Assembly (NCBI RefSeq): GCF_018398335.1
Contig: NZ_JAHBRX010000002.1
Location: 248,001-312,000 of the forward strand
Reading direction: 5' to 3'
Length of the DNA stretch: 64,000 nt
Source: Chelatococcus sp. HY11
Lineage (GTDB): Bacteria > Pseudomonadota > Alphaproteobacteria > Rhizobiales > Beijerinckiaceae
Below, in pieces: positions 17,853 to 25,507 of the stretch. Both the position numbers and the translations under genes were made by a program. Position 1 is the first letter of the stretch, and the number at the start of each line of letters is the position of its first letter. The notes below the pieces were generated by a model, which did no database searches, had not been told where the DNA came from, and was given only the letters and a program-made list of their open reading frames with translations.

Positions 17853-18589
17853 ATCGTCCCTCGTAGGGTGTCCTGCATGTCGGTATCGACCTGTCGACGA
17901 ATGGTGAAGCGGTAGATATCACCTCGGATCAGGTTGTCGCTGACTTCAATGACCGCGCCCTCGCGGTCACGGGCCACGCGATGCGAGCGGAACACCGCAC
18001 TGCCGACGGGGATGTCGAGATAAATCGCGTCCTGCGCCCCGACCTGGCAAGGCTCCAGGGTTTCCTCGATTGTCGCCACGCGTATGCCGTTGTGGTCCGC
18101 AAGAAGTCCATAGAGCGAGGCGTTCTCCAGCATCCCAGCGGTGATGCCCTTGACGAGCGACCGGTCGAGCAGCGAGCGCTGCAGGACGGCGGGTTGCCCG
18201 TCCAGCTTGCGCAGGCGGGTGAGTTCCACGACGCCTGCTCTCGCCATCGGGAGGCCGAACAGCGCTGTGTCGGCGGGCGTCGCCATGCGGGTTTCCATGG
18301 CAACGACATGGGTGGTGGGAACGCGGCCCGCGAGGCGCGCTTCCGTGTGGAAGTCGACGATACTGCCGAGGTTCTTCGCGATGTGAGGGGGTTTGTAGAA
18401 GGTGCCCTTGCCTTGCCGGCGCTCGATAAGCCCCTCATTCTCAAGCTGCTTGAGAGCGGCGCGGATCGTGGTGCGGCTCGCGCCATAGCGCTGACAGAGC
18501 TCATTTTCTGATGCTATGGCGCGCGTCAGATCACCGGCTGCCTGGAGGCTTCCTCGCAGATCATGCGCGATTTCCTGATAGCGTATCAA
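17849..18589 (-). CDS. GntR/HutC-family regulator with UTRA domain
   Basis: The 246-residue protein has a winged helix in residues 3-70 (SENELCQRYGASRTTIRAALKQLENEGLIERRQGKGTF spans it) and a UTRA ligand domain from about 95, ending RSHRVARDREGAVIEVSDNLIRGDIYRF. It must start at TTG 18589: an in-frame TGA lies eight codons upstream and no ATG or GTG comes between that TGA and the conserved helix. A GAGGG precedes it. As first gene of the operon it probably represses its own transcription until a sugar-like ligand binds. Confidence 0.9.
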   Translation of the reverse strand: MIRYQEIAHDLRGSLQAAGDLTRAIASENELCQRYGASRTTIRAALKQLENEGLIERRQGKGTFYKPPHIAKNLGSIVDFHTEARLAGRVPTTHVVAMETRMATPADTALFGLPMARAGVVELTRLRKLDGQPAVLQRSLLDRSLVKGITAGMLENASLYGLLADHNGIRVATIEETLEPCQVGAQDAIYLDIPVGSAVFRSHRVARDREGAVIEVSDNLIRGDIYRFTIRRQVDTDMQDTLRGTI

Positions 18590-18622
18590 CCGCCGGCCCT
18601 CTGAATTATTTCAAGCATAAAA

Positions 18623-18640
18623 GATACAAATTCGATACAA
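18623..18640. promoter_or_regulatory. Candidate GntR operator: two GATACAA repeats
   Basis: GATACAA occurs at 18623-18629 and 18634-18640, 11 bases apart, so both face the same side of the helix, 34-51 bases before the regulator's TTG start. On the transcribed strand this is TTGTATC-GAAT-TTGTATC in an AT-rich patch. HutC-type regulators often bind TTGTAT-like half-sites. The role is inferred. Confidence 0.35.
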
Positions 18641-18742
18641 GTCAAGAGGCCATCTGCGCGCTTTCGGACGGCCGCGCGGCAGGCAAAGCCGGGAATCGGT
18701 CGCGATGGGCCTTGACGGTCCGGTCCGCTTGAGTCAAAAAAT

Positions 18743-18763
18743 AACCGGAACGCAATTCCGGTT
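18743..18763. promoter_or_regulatory. Perfect palindrome directly before iclR start
   Basis: AACCGGAA-CGCAA-TTCCGGTT is an 8-bp perfect dyad flanked by A6 on the left and T6 on the right. It ends five bases before the ATG at 18769. As DNA the core GGAA-N5-TTCC is a plausible IclR operator. As RNA it would be a hairpin like a bidirectional terminator and would hide any ribosome site. Either way it should limit expression of the downstream regulator. Confidence 0.5.
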
Positions 18764-18768
18764 TTTTC

Positions 18769-19584
18769 ATGCGCACTGCTGTCGATCGAATATTTGATCT
18801 TTTGGGCGCCCTTACCGAGCGGGCCTCCGGCGTGTCCCTGCAGGAGGCCGCACAAGCGTCGCGATTGTCCAAGCCAACGGCGCATCGGCTCCTGACAGAC
18901 ATGATAGGCCGCGGCATCGTCCGCCAGGACAAGGCAAGTGGCAACTACGCCTTGACGTTGGAGCTCGCGCTCATCGCCTTCAAGCAACTGGGCGAACTCG
19001 GTTTCCTCGACATCTGCCAGCCGACCCTCGACGAACTGGCGGCGCTCTCGGGCGAACTGGTGCGGCTCGCCTGGCGTGACCACGATCGTCTCGTCATCCT
19101 GAGCGAGGCGCAAGGCGCGAAGCCGGGCTTGCGTTTCGATGCCAATCTCGGCCGCCCGGTGGTGCTGCACACCATGGCCGCGGGCAAGGTTTTCCTGGCC
19201 TCTCAGCCACGCGCAGAGGCACTGCGTCTCGTGCGCAAGCAGGGACTGATGGGCAGCCCGGATACCGGCCCCAACGCCATCCAGTCCGAGGATGAACTTG
19301 CGCTCGAACTGTCGCGGGTGGAACGCCAGGGCTACGCGCTCGCCTATGATGAAGGCGACCTCGGCGCGGCGGCCATTGCGGTGCCGATCCTCGATCCGAA
19401 GACGCATGTCTTTCTCGGCAGCGTCGCCATCGTTGGCCCGACCGTCCGGTGGACCAAGGCCAAGCTCAGCGAACTGGCTCCGTCCTTGAACGAGGCCGCG
19501 GCGGCGATCGCCGGCAAGGCGGCCATCGCTCCCTTCTGCCGCCGTATCGCGGAAGCCAACACACGGACATCAAGGGCGGGATGA
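18769..19584 (+). CDS. IclR-family transcriptional regulator
   Basis: The 271-residue protein has an IclR winged helix (residues 4-65; VSLQEAAQASRLSKPTAHRLL) and effector domain (about 75-260). The start at 18769 is fixed by an in-frame TAA nine codons upstream and by the helix starting at residue 4. No Shine-Dalgarno sequence exists, because a palindrome occupies the space, so a leaderless transcript is possible. It overlaps the permease gene by four bases and should control the NMT1-type transporter operon behind it. Confidence 0.92.
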   Translation: MRTAVDRIFDLLGALTERASGVSLQEAAQASRLSKPTAHRLLTDMIGRGIVRQDKASGNYALTLELALIAFKQLGELGFLDICQPTLDELAALSGELVRLAWRDHDRLVILSEAQGAKPGLRFDANLGRPVVLHTMAAGKVFLASQPRAEALRLVRKQGLMGSPDTGPNAIQSEDELALELSRVERQGYALAYDEGDLGAAAIAVPILDPKTHVFLGSVAIVGPTVRWTKAKLSELAPSLNEAAAAIAGKAAIAPFCRRIAEANTRTSRAG

Positions 19585-20351
19585 TGACAAGCCGGAACTT
19601 CCCGAACCTCGCCATCATGACCGCCGTCGGTCTTGTGCTGGTGTGGGAGGCAGGCGTCCGGGCTCTTGATATTCCCGCCTATCTCTTGCCGTCACCCAGC
19701 GCAATCGTCGGAAGCCTGGCGACCCATTGGGCGCATGTGGCTGCCAATGCCATTCCGACAACCGTCAACATGGTAGGGGGCTTCCTGTTGAGCGCGGTCG
19801 TCGGCATTCCGCTTGCCATGGCGCTGGCCTATTCCGCACTGTTCGAGCGCGCCGTTTATCCAATCGTCGTTTTTTTGCAGATCGTGCCGAAGATTGCGAT
19901 CGCGCCCTTGTTCATCATCTGGTTTGGCTTCGGGACGATGCCAAAGCTGCTGCTGGTCTTCCTGCTGACGTTCTTTCCGATTATCGTGAACGCGGTCGTC
20001 GGCTTCAAGACGGTCGATCCCGGCATCATGGAATTCGCGCGCGCCACTGGTGCCAAGGGTCTGCGAACATTCATGCGGATCCAGTTTCCGAGCGCGCTGC
20101 CCTCCATCTTCACAGGTCTCAAGGTCGCCGCCGCGCTGGCCTCGACGGCGGCGGTGGTCGCGGAATTCGTCTCGTCCGACAACGGGCTCGGTTATCTCAT
20201 CATTACTTACAATGGCCAGTTGATGACGGCGATGGTCTTCGCCACGATCCTTGTCCTCGGTGTCATAGGGCTCGGATTTTACTATCTCATCGAACTGCTT
20301 GAAAAAATTGTTCTTCCTTGGCACGTCGCGAGACTGAGCCACGGCACATAG
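19581..20351 (+). CDS. ABC transporter permease, SsuC/TauC type
   Basis: The 256-residue permease has about six membrane segments and the EAA loop (ARATGAKGLRTFMRIQFPSALPSI) of nitrate/sulfonate/taurine/pyrimidine-precursor importers. The ATG at 19581 overlaps the stop of the IclR gene (ATGATGA), so translation is coupled; an ATG three bases later is equally possible. Just after its stop codon the six bases TAGACC are repeated twice. Confidence 0.9.
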   Translation: MMTSRNFPNLAIMTAVGLVLVWEAGVRALDIPAYLLPSPSAIVGSLATHWAHVAANAIPTTVNMVGGFLLSAVVGIPLAMALAYSALFERAVYPIVVFLQIVPKIAIAPLFIIWFGFGTMPKLLLVFLLTFFPIIVNAVVGFKTVDPGIMEFARATGAKGLRTFMRIQFPSALPSIFTGLKVAAALASTAAVVAEFVSSDNGLGYLIITYNGQLMTAMVFATILVLGVIGLGFYYLIELLEKIVLPWHVARLSHGT

Positions 20352-20412
20352 ACCTAGACCATAAGAAGACGTCAACGGCTCCAACGCGAGCTTCACATGG
20401 GGAGGAATTGAC

Positions 20413-21393
20413 ATGACGATGAAGCGTATCATTGGCATTGCCGCAGGTTTGGCGGTGTCAATTGTGGTTGGGCTTGGCTCCGCTTCGGCCGCAGACAAGG
20501 CAAGCCTCAGGCTCAACTGGCAGCTCCTTGGTTTTCACGCGCCATTTTACTACGGCGTGGAAAAGGGATTCTACCGCGACGAGGGTATCGATCTCACAAT
20601 CAACGAAGGGCGAGGTGGCGCGGCGACCGCGCAAGCGCTGGGCGCCAACAGCGATACTTTCGGCATCGTCGATGCGGGCACTGTCATCGTGAGCGTATCG
20701 AAAGGTATTCCGATCAAGACCGTGATGTCGCTGATGAACAGCGGCATCTTTGCCGTCGTCGCGCGCAAGGACGCCAATATTCAGACGGCGAAGGATCTTG
20801 AGGGCAAGACGATTTCCATCACCGCGGGCGATGCGCTGACCGCCCTGTTTCCGGCCGTCGTGGCCGCCAACAAGCTCGATGCCAGCAAGATCAAGCTCGT
20901 CAATGTGGATGCGGCGGCGAAGGTCGTCGCCGTGCTCGAAAAGCGCGCCGACGCGACGCTTGGCAGCGTCGATGCCCAGTCCTTCGTGATGGAGGCGCAA
21001 GGCGTGCCGGCTTCGGTGCTGTCCTTTGACGACCTCGGCGTCAAGCTCGTCGGCCTCACCCTTGTCACAAACGATCAGACGGCCGCGAAGTCGCCCGACC
21101 TCGTCAAGCGTTTTGCCCGCGCGACGCAAAAGACCTTCGCTGCGGCGGCAAAGGACCCGGACGGTGTCGTCGCCGCCGCGCTGAAGAGCAAGCCGGTCCT
21201 CGATCCCAAGATCCTGCGCCAGCAGATGGATGTCTCGCTCGAAAAAATGGAATCCCCCAATACAAAGGGCAAGCCGATCGGTGTCGGGTCCGAGGCGGAC
21301 TGGGCCAATACGCTCAAGCTGCTGAAGACCTACCAGGGCGTCGAGACCGACAAGCCCGCGACGGCCTTCTTCACAAACGCCTACGTCGAATAG
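20413..21393 (+). CDS. ABC substrate-binding protein, NMT1/THI5/SsuA type
   Basis: The 326-residue protein has a Sec signal peptide (ending GSASAADKA near residue 27) and the NMT1 fold, with LNWQLLGFHAPFYYGVEKGFYRDEGIDL at the start of the mature part, the standard hallmark of this family. GGGGAGGA lies eight bases ahead of ATG. Ligands in the family include taurine, sulfonates, thiamine-precursor pyrimidines and riboflavin; nothing here decides between them. Confidence 0.92.
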   Translation: MTMKRIIGIAAGLAVSIVVGLGSASAADKASLRLNWQLLGFHAPFYYGVEKGFYRDEGIDLTINEGRGGAATAQALGANSDTFGIVDAGTVIVSVSKGIPIKTVMSLMNSGIFAVVARKDANIQTAKDLEGKTISITAGDALTALFPAVVAANKLDASKIKLVNVDAAAKVVAVLEKRADATLGSVDAQSFVMEAQGVPASVLSFDDLGVKLVGLTLVTNDQTAAKSPDLVKRFARATQKTFAAAAKDPDGVVAAALKSKPVLDPKILRQQMDVSLEKMESPNTKGKPIGVGSEADWANTLKLLKTYQGVETDKPATAFFTNAYVE

Positions 21394-21400
21394 CACGGCC

Positions 21401-22198
21401 ATGGTGCCCGCACATATTGCGCTCTCGGATGTGGGCAAGACCTTCATCCGCGGCCTTCAGCAGACGGTCGCGCTGCAGAACGTCGACCTCGATATTCGCG
21501 AGGGCGAGTTCGTGGCGGTGGTCGGTCCGTCCGGTTGCGGCAAGAGCACGCTCCTGCGGCTCGTGACGGGACTGACACCCGCGACGGAGGGTGTGGTACG
21601 TGTTGCGGGGGAGGTCGTCAACGGTCCCCGCTCCGACACCGGCATCGTCTTCCAGCGTGCGACGCTGGTGGACTGGCGCGACATTCTCGGCAACGTACTG
21701 CTGCAGATCCAGTTGCGCGGGCTCAACGTGAAGTCTTATCGCGCCCGCGCCGAGAGCCTGCTCGACGCGGTGGGTCTCAGCCAGTTCATGGATCGCTATC
21801 CCTTCGAGTTGTCGGGCGGGATGCAGCAACGCGCGGCCATCGCGCGTGGCCTCATCCACCAGCCGACCATTCTCCTGATGGACGAGCCCTTCGGCGCGCT
21901 CGATGCTCTCACCCGCGAGCAGATGCGGTTGGATCTCGAGACTTTGTGGACCCGTGACCGCATGACGGTGTTCTTCATCACCCATTCTATCGACGAGGCG
22001 GTGCTGCTCGCCGACAGGGTCATTGTCATGAGCCCGCGTCCCGGCACGATCGACAGCGTGTTCAAGGTCGATCTACCGCGACCGCGTGGCCTTGGAGCGC
22101 GCGTCGATCCGCGCTTCGCGGATCTCGTCGACAAGATTACACGCATCTTTCTCGAACGGGGCGTGTTTGACGAGCACAGACCATCCCTCGTGGCGTAA
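21401..22198 (+). CDS. ABC transporter ATPase, SsuB/TauB type
   Basis: The 265-residue ATPase has Walker A GPSGCGKST from residue 42, Q-loop VFQRATLVDWRD, signature LSGGMQQRAAIARGL, Walker B ILLMDEPFGALDAL and H-loop ITHSIDEAV. It is 7 bases behind the binding-protein gene and completes the importer begun at 19581. Confidence 0.92.
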   Translation: MVPAHIALSDVGKTFIRGLQQTVALQNVDLDIREGEFVAVVGPSGCGKSTLLRLVTGLTPATEGVVRVAGEVVNGPRSDTGIVFQRATLVDWRDILGNVLLQIQLRGLNVKSYRARAESLLDAVGLSQFMDRYPFELSGGMQQRAAIARGLIHQPTILLMDEPFGALDALTREQMRLDLETLWTRDRMTVFFITHSIDEAVLLADRVIVMSPRPGTIDSVFKVDLPRPRGLGARVDPRFADLVDKITRIFLERGVFDEHRPSLVA

Positions 22199-22303
22199 CG
22201 ATCACCCCAACTGCTTTTATCGGCACGGATGGCGCTTTTCTTCAATGCCCATTCAAGAAGATTGATGGTAATTCACGCGCGCAATATTTCCGGAGCACGG
22301 AAC

Positions 22304-22885
22304 ATGCAGCAGGATAAGGTTCTTATTATCGTCGGAGATGCGACGGAGACGCTCGATACGCTTTATCCACACTTGCGCTTGCAGGAAGATGACTTCCTGC
22401 CCGTCGTCGCCGGCCCGCAGAAGCGCCTGTTCCAGATGGTTCTGCACGAGGTCCGTCCGGGCTGGACCATCACCCGGGAGTGGGAGGGCTACCAGATCGA
22501 AGCGGACGTCGCCTTCCGCGATATCGATCCCGCCGACTACTCCGGGATTTTTTTCAGTGGCGGACGGGCGCCCGAATACATTCGTGATGATGATGATCTC
22601 ATCCGCATCACCCAGCATTTCTTTGATGCGGGCAAGCCGATCGCCAGCGTCTGCCATGGCGTCGAGATCCCCGCCCGCGCCGACAGGGTGCGTGGGCGGC
22701 GCATGTCCTGCGTGCGCAAATGCCGTTTCGACCTGGAGGTCTGTGGCGGCATCTTCGTGGACGAGCCTTATGTCATCGACGGCAACCTGGTCAGCGGGCG
22801 CACCTGGCACGACCATGCCTTCGTCATGCGCGCCTTTCTCGCGATGCTGCGCGACGCGCGCGAGCAGCGCCGTGTCACCGCCTGA
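22304..22885 (+). CDS. DJ-1/PfpI-family protein
   Basis: The 193-residue protein has the class I glutamine-amidotransferase-like fold of DJ-1/PfpI: Glu15 in VGDATETLDT, the FFSGGRAPEYIRDD turn, and the nucleophile elbow Cys117-His118 in ASVCHGVE. The family includes glyoxalase/deglycase, isocyanide hydratase and amidase-like enzymes. ATG at 22304 has GGAG eight bases ahead; an upstream frame start at 22229 has none. It is 105 bases behind the transporter ATPase on the same strand, so it may process the imported compound. Confidence 0.88.
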   Translation: MQQDKVLIIVGDATETLDTLYPHLRLQEDDFLPVVAGPQKRLFQMVLHEVRPGWTITREWEGYQIEADVAFRDIDPADYSGIFFSGGRAPEYIRDDDDLIRITQHFFDAGKPIASVCHGVEIPARADRVRGRRMSCVRKCRFDLEVCGGIFVDEPYVIDGNLVSGRTWHDHAFVMRAFLAMLRDAREQRRVTA

Positions 22886-22898
22886 GGCCGATCAGGCG
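22879..22898. terminator. Hairpin made of two convergent stop codons
   Basis: CGCCTGA (22879-22885) and TCAGGCG (22892-22898) form a 7-bp stem around GGCCGA. Each arm carries the stop codon of one of the two convergent genes. It could terminate both, but there is no T-run. Confidence 0.35.
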
Positions 22899-23857
22899 CG
22901 CTCTACGGTCAGCCAGATCAGATCCTTCGAGGCATAGGTCGCGTCCCATACGGCGCGGCCGATAGCCGGAAGCTTCGCCCTGTCCTCGGCGATCACGCCG
23001 CCGAGAAGGGGCGCGCGGATCGTTTCCTTGGTCGCGCCATATTGCACCACGAGTTTCTGGCCCGTGCGCTGCGAAAAGCGGAGACGGCCAATGGGCGCGA
23101 AGCGGATTTCCTCGGTGACGTGAACAGGCGCGGTCGTCGTCAGCGGCGTCCAGGCGAACATCGATTCGCCCGTCACCATCGGATGTTCCTGCAGCATGGT
23201 GAAGGGCAGGGCATCAAGGAGGTCGCGGCAAAGCTCCGGGTTCTGCTCGACCGCAAGCCAGGCGTGCACGCTGACGCCGAGCGGCTGCCAGGTCAGCTTG
23301 ATGAAGGTCTCGCTCGGAGTGAACCCATCGACGATCGCGGCGGCATCGCGCGCGGCCCGCGCGTCGGCGGCACGGGCCTCCGCATCATCGGGATAGCGAT
23401 AGTGTTCGCCGAGATTCCACGGGAAATAATGATAGACCCAGCAGTAAAGCCTGTTCGCGTAGCGCAGGTAAGCTGAGAGCAGCGCGTCGGTTTCATCGGG
23501 CGTTGCTTCCCTCAGAACCGGGCGCATCGCGTCGCCCAGCCGCTCCAGCGTCGGAAAGCCGCTATAGCCGAGGTAATTCGTATAGGGTGGCAGCATCTCG
23601 TCTGCCATGATCGCGATATTGAGATCGCTTCGTTTCTGTCGCGCCAGACGCAGCAGCGGATAGAGCGCATACATGGAACAATCGCGCATCATGCCGGCCG
23701 CGATGTCCCAGGTGCCGAAATACTGTCCGTAGGCGCCGGCCTTGTCGTCGAGCCGACCTTCGCGCAGCTTCTTTGTCTCCTGCGGCTCCTGCTTCATGAT
23801 CGAGGCTGTTTCGGCATCGATCATCGCCACAACGGCCTGCACTTCGCTCGTGCTCAT
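22892..23857 (-). CDS. Unknown protein, possible cucumopine-synthase-like fold
   Basis: I do not recognise this 321-residue protein with certainty. Residues 1-200 are helical with many aromatic residues (GTWDIAAGMMRDCSMYALYPLL; ANRLYCWVYHYFPWNLGEHY). The last 90 (from PVHVTEEIRFAPIGRLRF) look beta-rich, like the cyclophilin-like DUF3830 fold found in cucumopine synthase, which joins such a domain to a helical bundle. That link is a guess from memory of the family layout. No signal peptide or membrane segment is present. It is divergent from a TrmB-like regulator, which probably controls it. Confidence 0.6.
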   Translation of the reverse strand: MSTSEVQAVVAMIDAETASIMKQEPQETKKLREGRLDDKAGAYGQYFGTWDIAAGMMRDCSMYALYPLLRLARQKRSDLNIAIMADEMLPPYTNYLGYSGFPTLERLGDAMRPVLREATPDETDALLSAYLRYANRLYCWVYHYFPWNLGEHYRYPDDAEARAADARAARDAAAIVDGFTPSETFIKLTWQPLGVSVHAWLAVEQNPELCRDLLDALPFTMLQEHPMVTGESMFAWTPLTTTAPVHVTEEIRFAPIGRLRFSQRTGQKLVVQYGATKETIRAPLLGGVIAEDRAKLPAIGRAVWDATYASKDLIWLTVERA

Positions 23858-23910
23858 CGCCGCATCGCTCCATTCCCATTCTGGACAGTCCTTGCTTCGT
23901 AGCCACCACC

Positions 23911-23941
23911 ATCATAATAGTCAATAATTGAATAATATGAT
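23911..23941. promoter_or_regulatory. 31-bp nested dyad in the divergent spacer (TrmB operator candidate)
   Basis: ATCATA (23911-23916) and TATGAT (23936-23941) are perfect inverted arms, and CAATAATTG (23922-23930) is a second dyad with exactly the same centre, 23926. A wider pair GCCACCA (23902) and TGGTGGC (23951) encloses it with a slightly shifted centre. The patch is far more AT-rich than its surroundings. It is the best place for the regulator at 24022 to act. Confidence 0.45.
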
Positions 23942-24021
23942 CCGTGACCTTGGTGGCCACGCACGAGCCGTGCTAGGGCAGGCCAGGGACAACAAGCGGC
24001 AACGATAAGGCGAGGACGGAT

Positions 24022-24966
24022 ATGGCGTTGGAGCGCGGCCTGCAGGACGTTCAACGTGATCTGGTCGCGGTGGGTTTCTCCGACCATGAGGCGAAGGTCT
24101 ATGTCGCCCTCGTCTCCATTGGCCCGGCGACCGCCTACGAACTCGCGCGCCAGGCTGGGCTACCGGTTCCCAATACCTACAATGTCATCCGTGGCCTCAT
24201 GAAGCGGGCCGCGACGACCCAGATCTCGGCGCGTCCAGCCCGCTACGTCGCCGTTCCGCCGGATCAGTTCTTCGGCACTCTCGCCAGCGAGACCCAAAAG
24301 CGATGCGACGCGCTGGTCAGCCGCCTGTCGACCCTGAGCGCCCCCGCCAACGCGGATTACGTGGAAATGCTCGAGGGCTGGGCGACCATCGAACGCCGGC
24401 TGATCGCCCTGATCGCGGGCTCGACACGCCAGCTCGTGCTGCGCAGCCCCTCGACGCTCGCGCCTGAAGTCTGGGACGAATTGCGCAAGGCCGTTGATCG
24501 CAATGTCGAATGCCTGTTCGTATATTACGGCGAAAAGCCCGATCTGCCGGATCTGCCTCACGTCAGGCTGTGGCCGCATGAGGGCAACGGCGCGAGCCTC
24601 GGCCCCGACTTCTTCACCATCTGCGCGGACTTCGGCAGCGCCCTCATCCATTCTCAGGACAGACAGGAAGGGGCCTTTTCGGAGAACCGTTCCTTCGTCT
24701 ATCTTGCCGGCGTATTCCTGCGGCACGAGCTTTATCTCGCCGAGATCATGATGCGCTTCGAAGGGGAAGTGGAAGAGGCCTTCGGCCCGGCGCTCTACAA
24801 GCTCCGCCAGTCGTTCGGTATGATTCCGCTCGGCGAGGAAATTCGCTCCTTCGTGCGCAGCCGGCTCCCCTACGAGCCCGCCTTCGAGCCGGATCGGGAG
24901 GATTTCTCCCCCGCCAAGCGCGTTCCGAAGCCAGAGCCGCGCAAGCGGAAGGCCAAGGCCGGCTAA
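24022..24966 (+). CDS. TrmB-family transcriptional regulator
   Basis: The 314-residue protein has a TrmB-type winged helix at residues 8-75 (LVAVGFSDHEAKVYVALVSIGPATAYELARQAGLPVPNTYNVIRGL spans it) followed by a PLD-like ligand domain from about 115 (YVEMLEGWATIERRLIALIAGSTRQLVLRSP). The end is Lys/Arg/Pro-rich. TrmB regulators, common in archaea for sugar uptake and less so in proteobacteria, sense small ligands. It faces away from the gene at 22892 and precedes a peptide-type importer by 540 bases. Confidence 0.85.
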   Translation: MALERGLQDVQRDLVAVGFSDHEAKVYVALVSIGPATAYELARQAGLPVPNTYNVIRGLMKRAATTQISARPARYVAVPPDQFFGTLASETQKRCDALVSRLSTLSAPANADYVEMLEGWATIERRLIALIAGSTRQLVLRSPSTLAPEVWDELRKAVDRNVECLFVYYGEKPDLPDLPHVRLWPHEGNGASLGPDFFTICADFGSALIHSQDRQEGAFSENRSFVYLAGVFLRHELYLAEIMMRFEGEVEEAFGPALYKLRQSFGMIPLGEEIRSFVRSRLPYEPAFEPDREDFSPAKRVPKPEPRKRKAKAG

Positions 24967-25413
24967 GACAGTAGACACTCAGAAGCGAGCATCCGTTCCG
25001 GTCTCGCGTCATCGTGTAAGCTGCAGCGCACAAGCCGCGCGCTTTTCCCGTTCCGCCGATGTGGGAAGGCCGCTCGTCTTTCGCCCTCTCCCTCGCGGGG
25101 AGAGGGCTGGGGTGAGGGGACATGGTTTTCCGGCGGGCTTCCCCCTCACCCGCGCCTGCGGCGCGACCTCTCCCCGCCAGGGAGAGGTTAGCAAGGGATG
25201 ACCGTCCCTTATCATCCCGGCCGCCTCTGGCCGCCCCCGCCGCTGGGGATGGCGCGCGTGGCTCCATGTTTCCCGCGATGCTCTTGCCCCTCGCTCCGTT
25301 AAAACCCTCCGGCGAACCGGGCTTCGCCAGAACGTACGCATAGCTGCCAACGTCCCATCCGACGCAAAGAAGCGATCGCGTGCATTTGCCACGCGCCGGC
25401 GTCTATTTTTCTC
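24967..25413. other. Gene-free stretch with a palindromic repeat
   Basis: No credible gene is seen here on either strand. The centre (25084-25188) is a palindromic repeat described separately. The rest is ordinary high-GC spacer. A candidate promoter for the next operon lies at the right edge. Confidence 0.7.
25084..25188. repeat. Dispersed palindromic repeat, CCCTCTCC family, copy 1
   Basis: Two hairpins, CCCTCTCCCTCGCGGGGAG(AGGG) and ACCTCTCCCCGCCAGGGAG(AGGT), are bracketed by inner arms GGGGTGAGGGG and CCCCCTCACCC that can pair with each other, giving a cloverleaf. Related copies are at 35575-35682 and, degenerate and translated, at 49696-49823. Such elements are widespread REP-like sequences in alphaproteobacteria. 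Confidence 0.75.
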
Positions 25414-25443
25414 TTGAAAGAATATTCAGTCTCTGACTACTAA
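25414..25443 (+). promoter_or_regulatory. Candidate sigma-70 promoter for the peptide transporter operon
   Basis: TTGAAA at 25414-25419 and TACTAA at 25438-25443 are separated by 18 bases, in a short AT-rich patch 64 bases before the start of the binding-protein gene. The spacing and boxes suit a housekeeping promoter. Confidence 0.4.
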
Positions 25444-25507
25444 TGGGGCCAAGGGAACATTCGCTGGCCCGGGCGTAGCGGGCAGATCGTCCTTTCGGGA
25501 GGTGATC

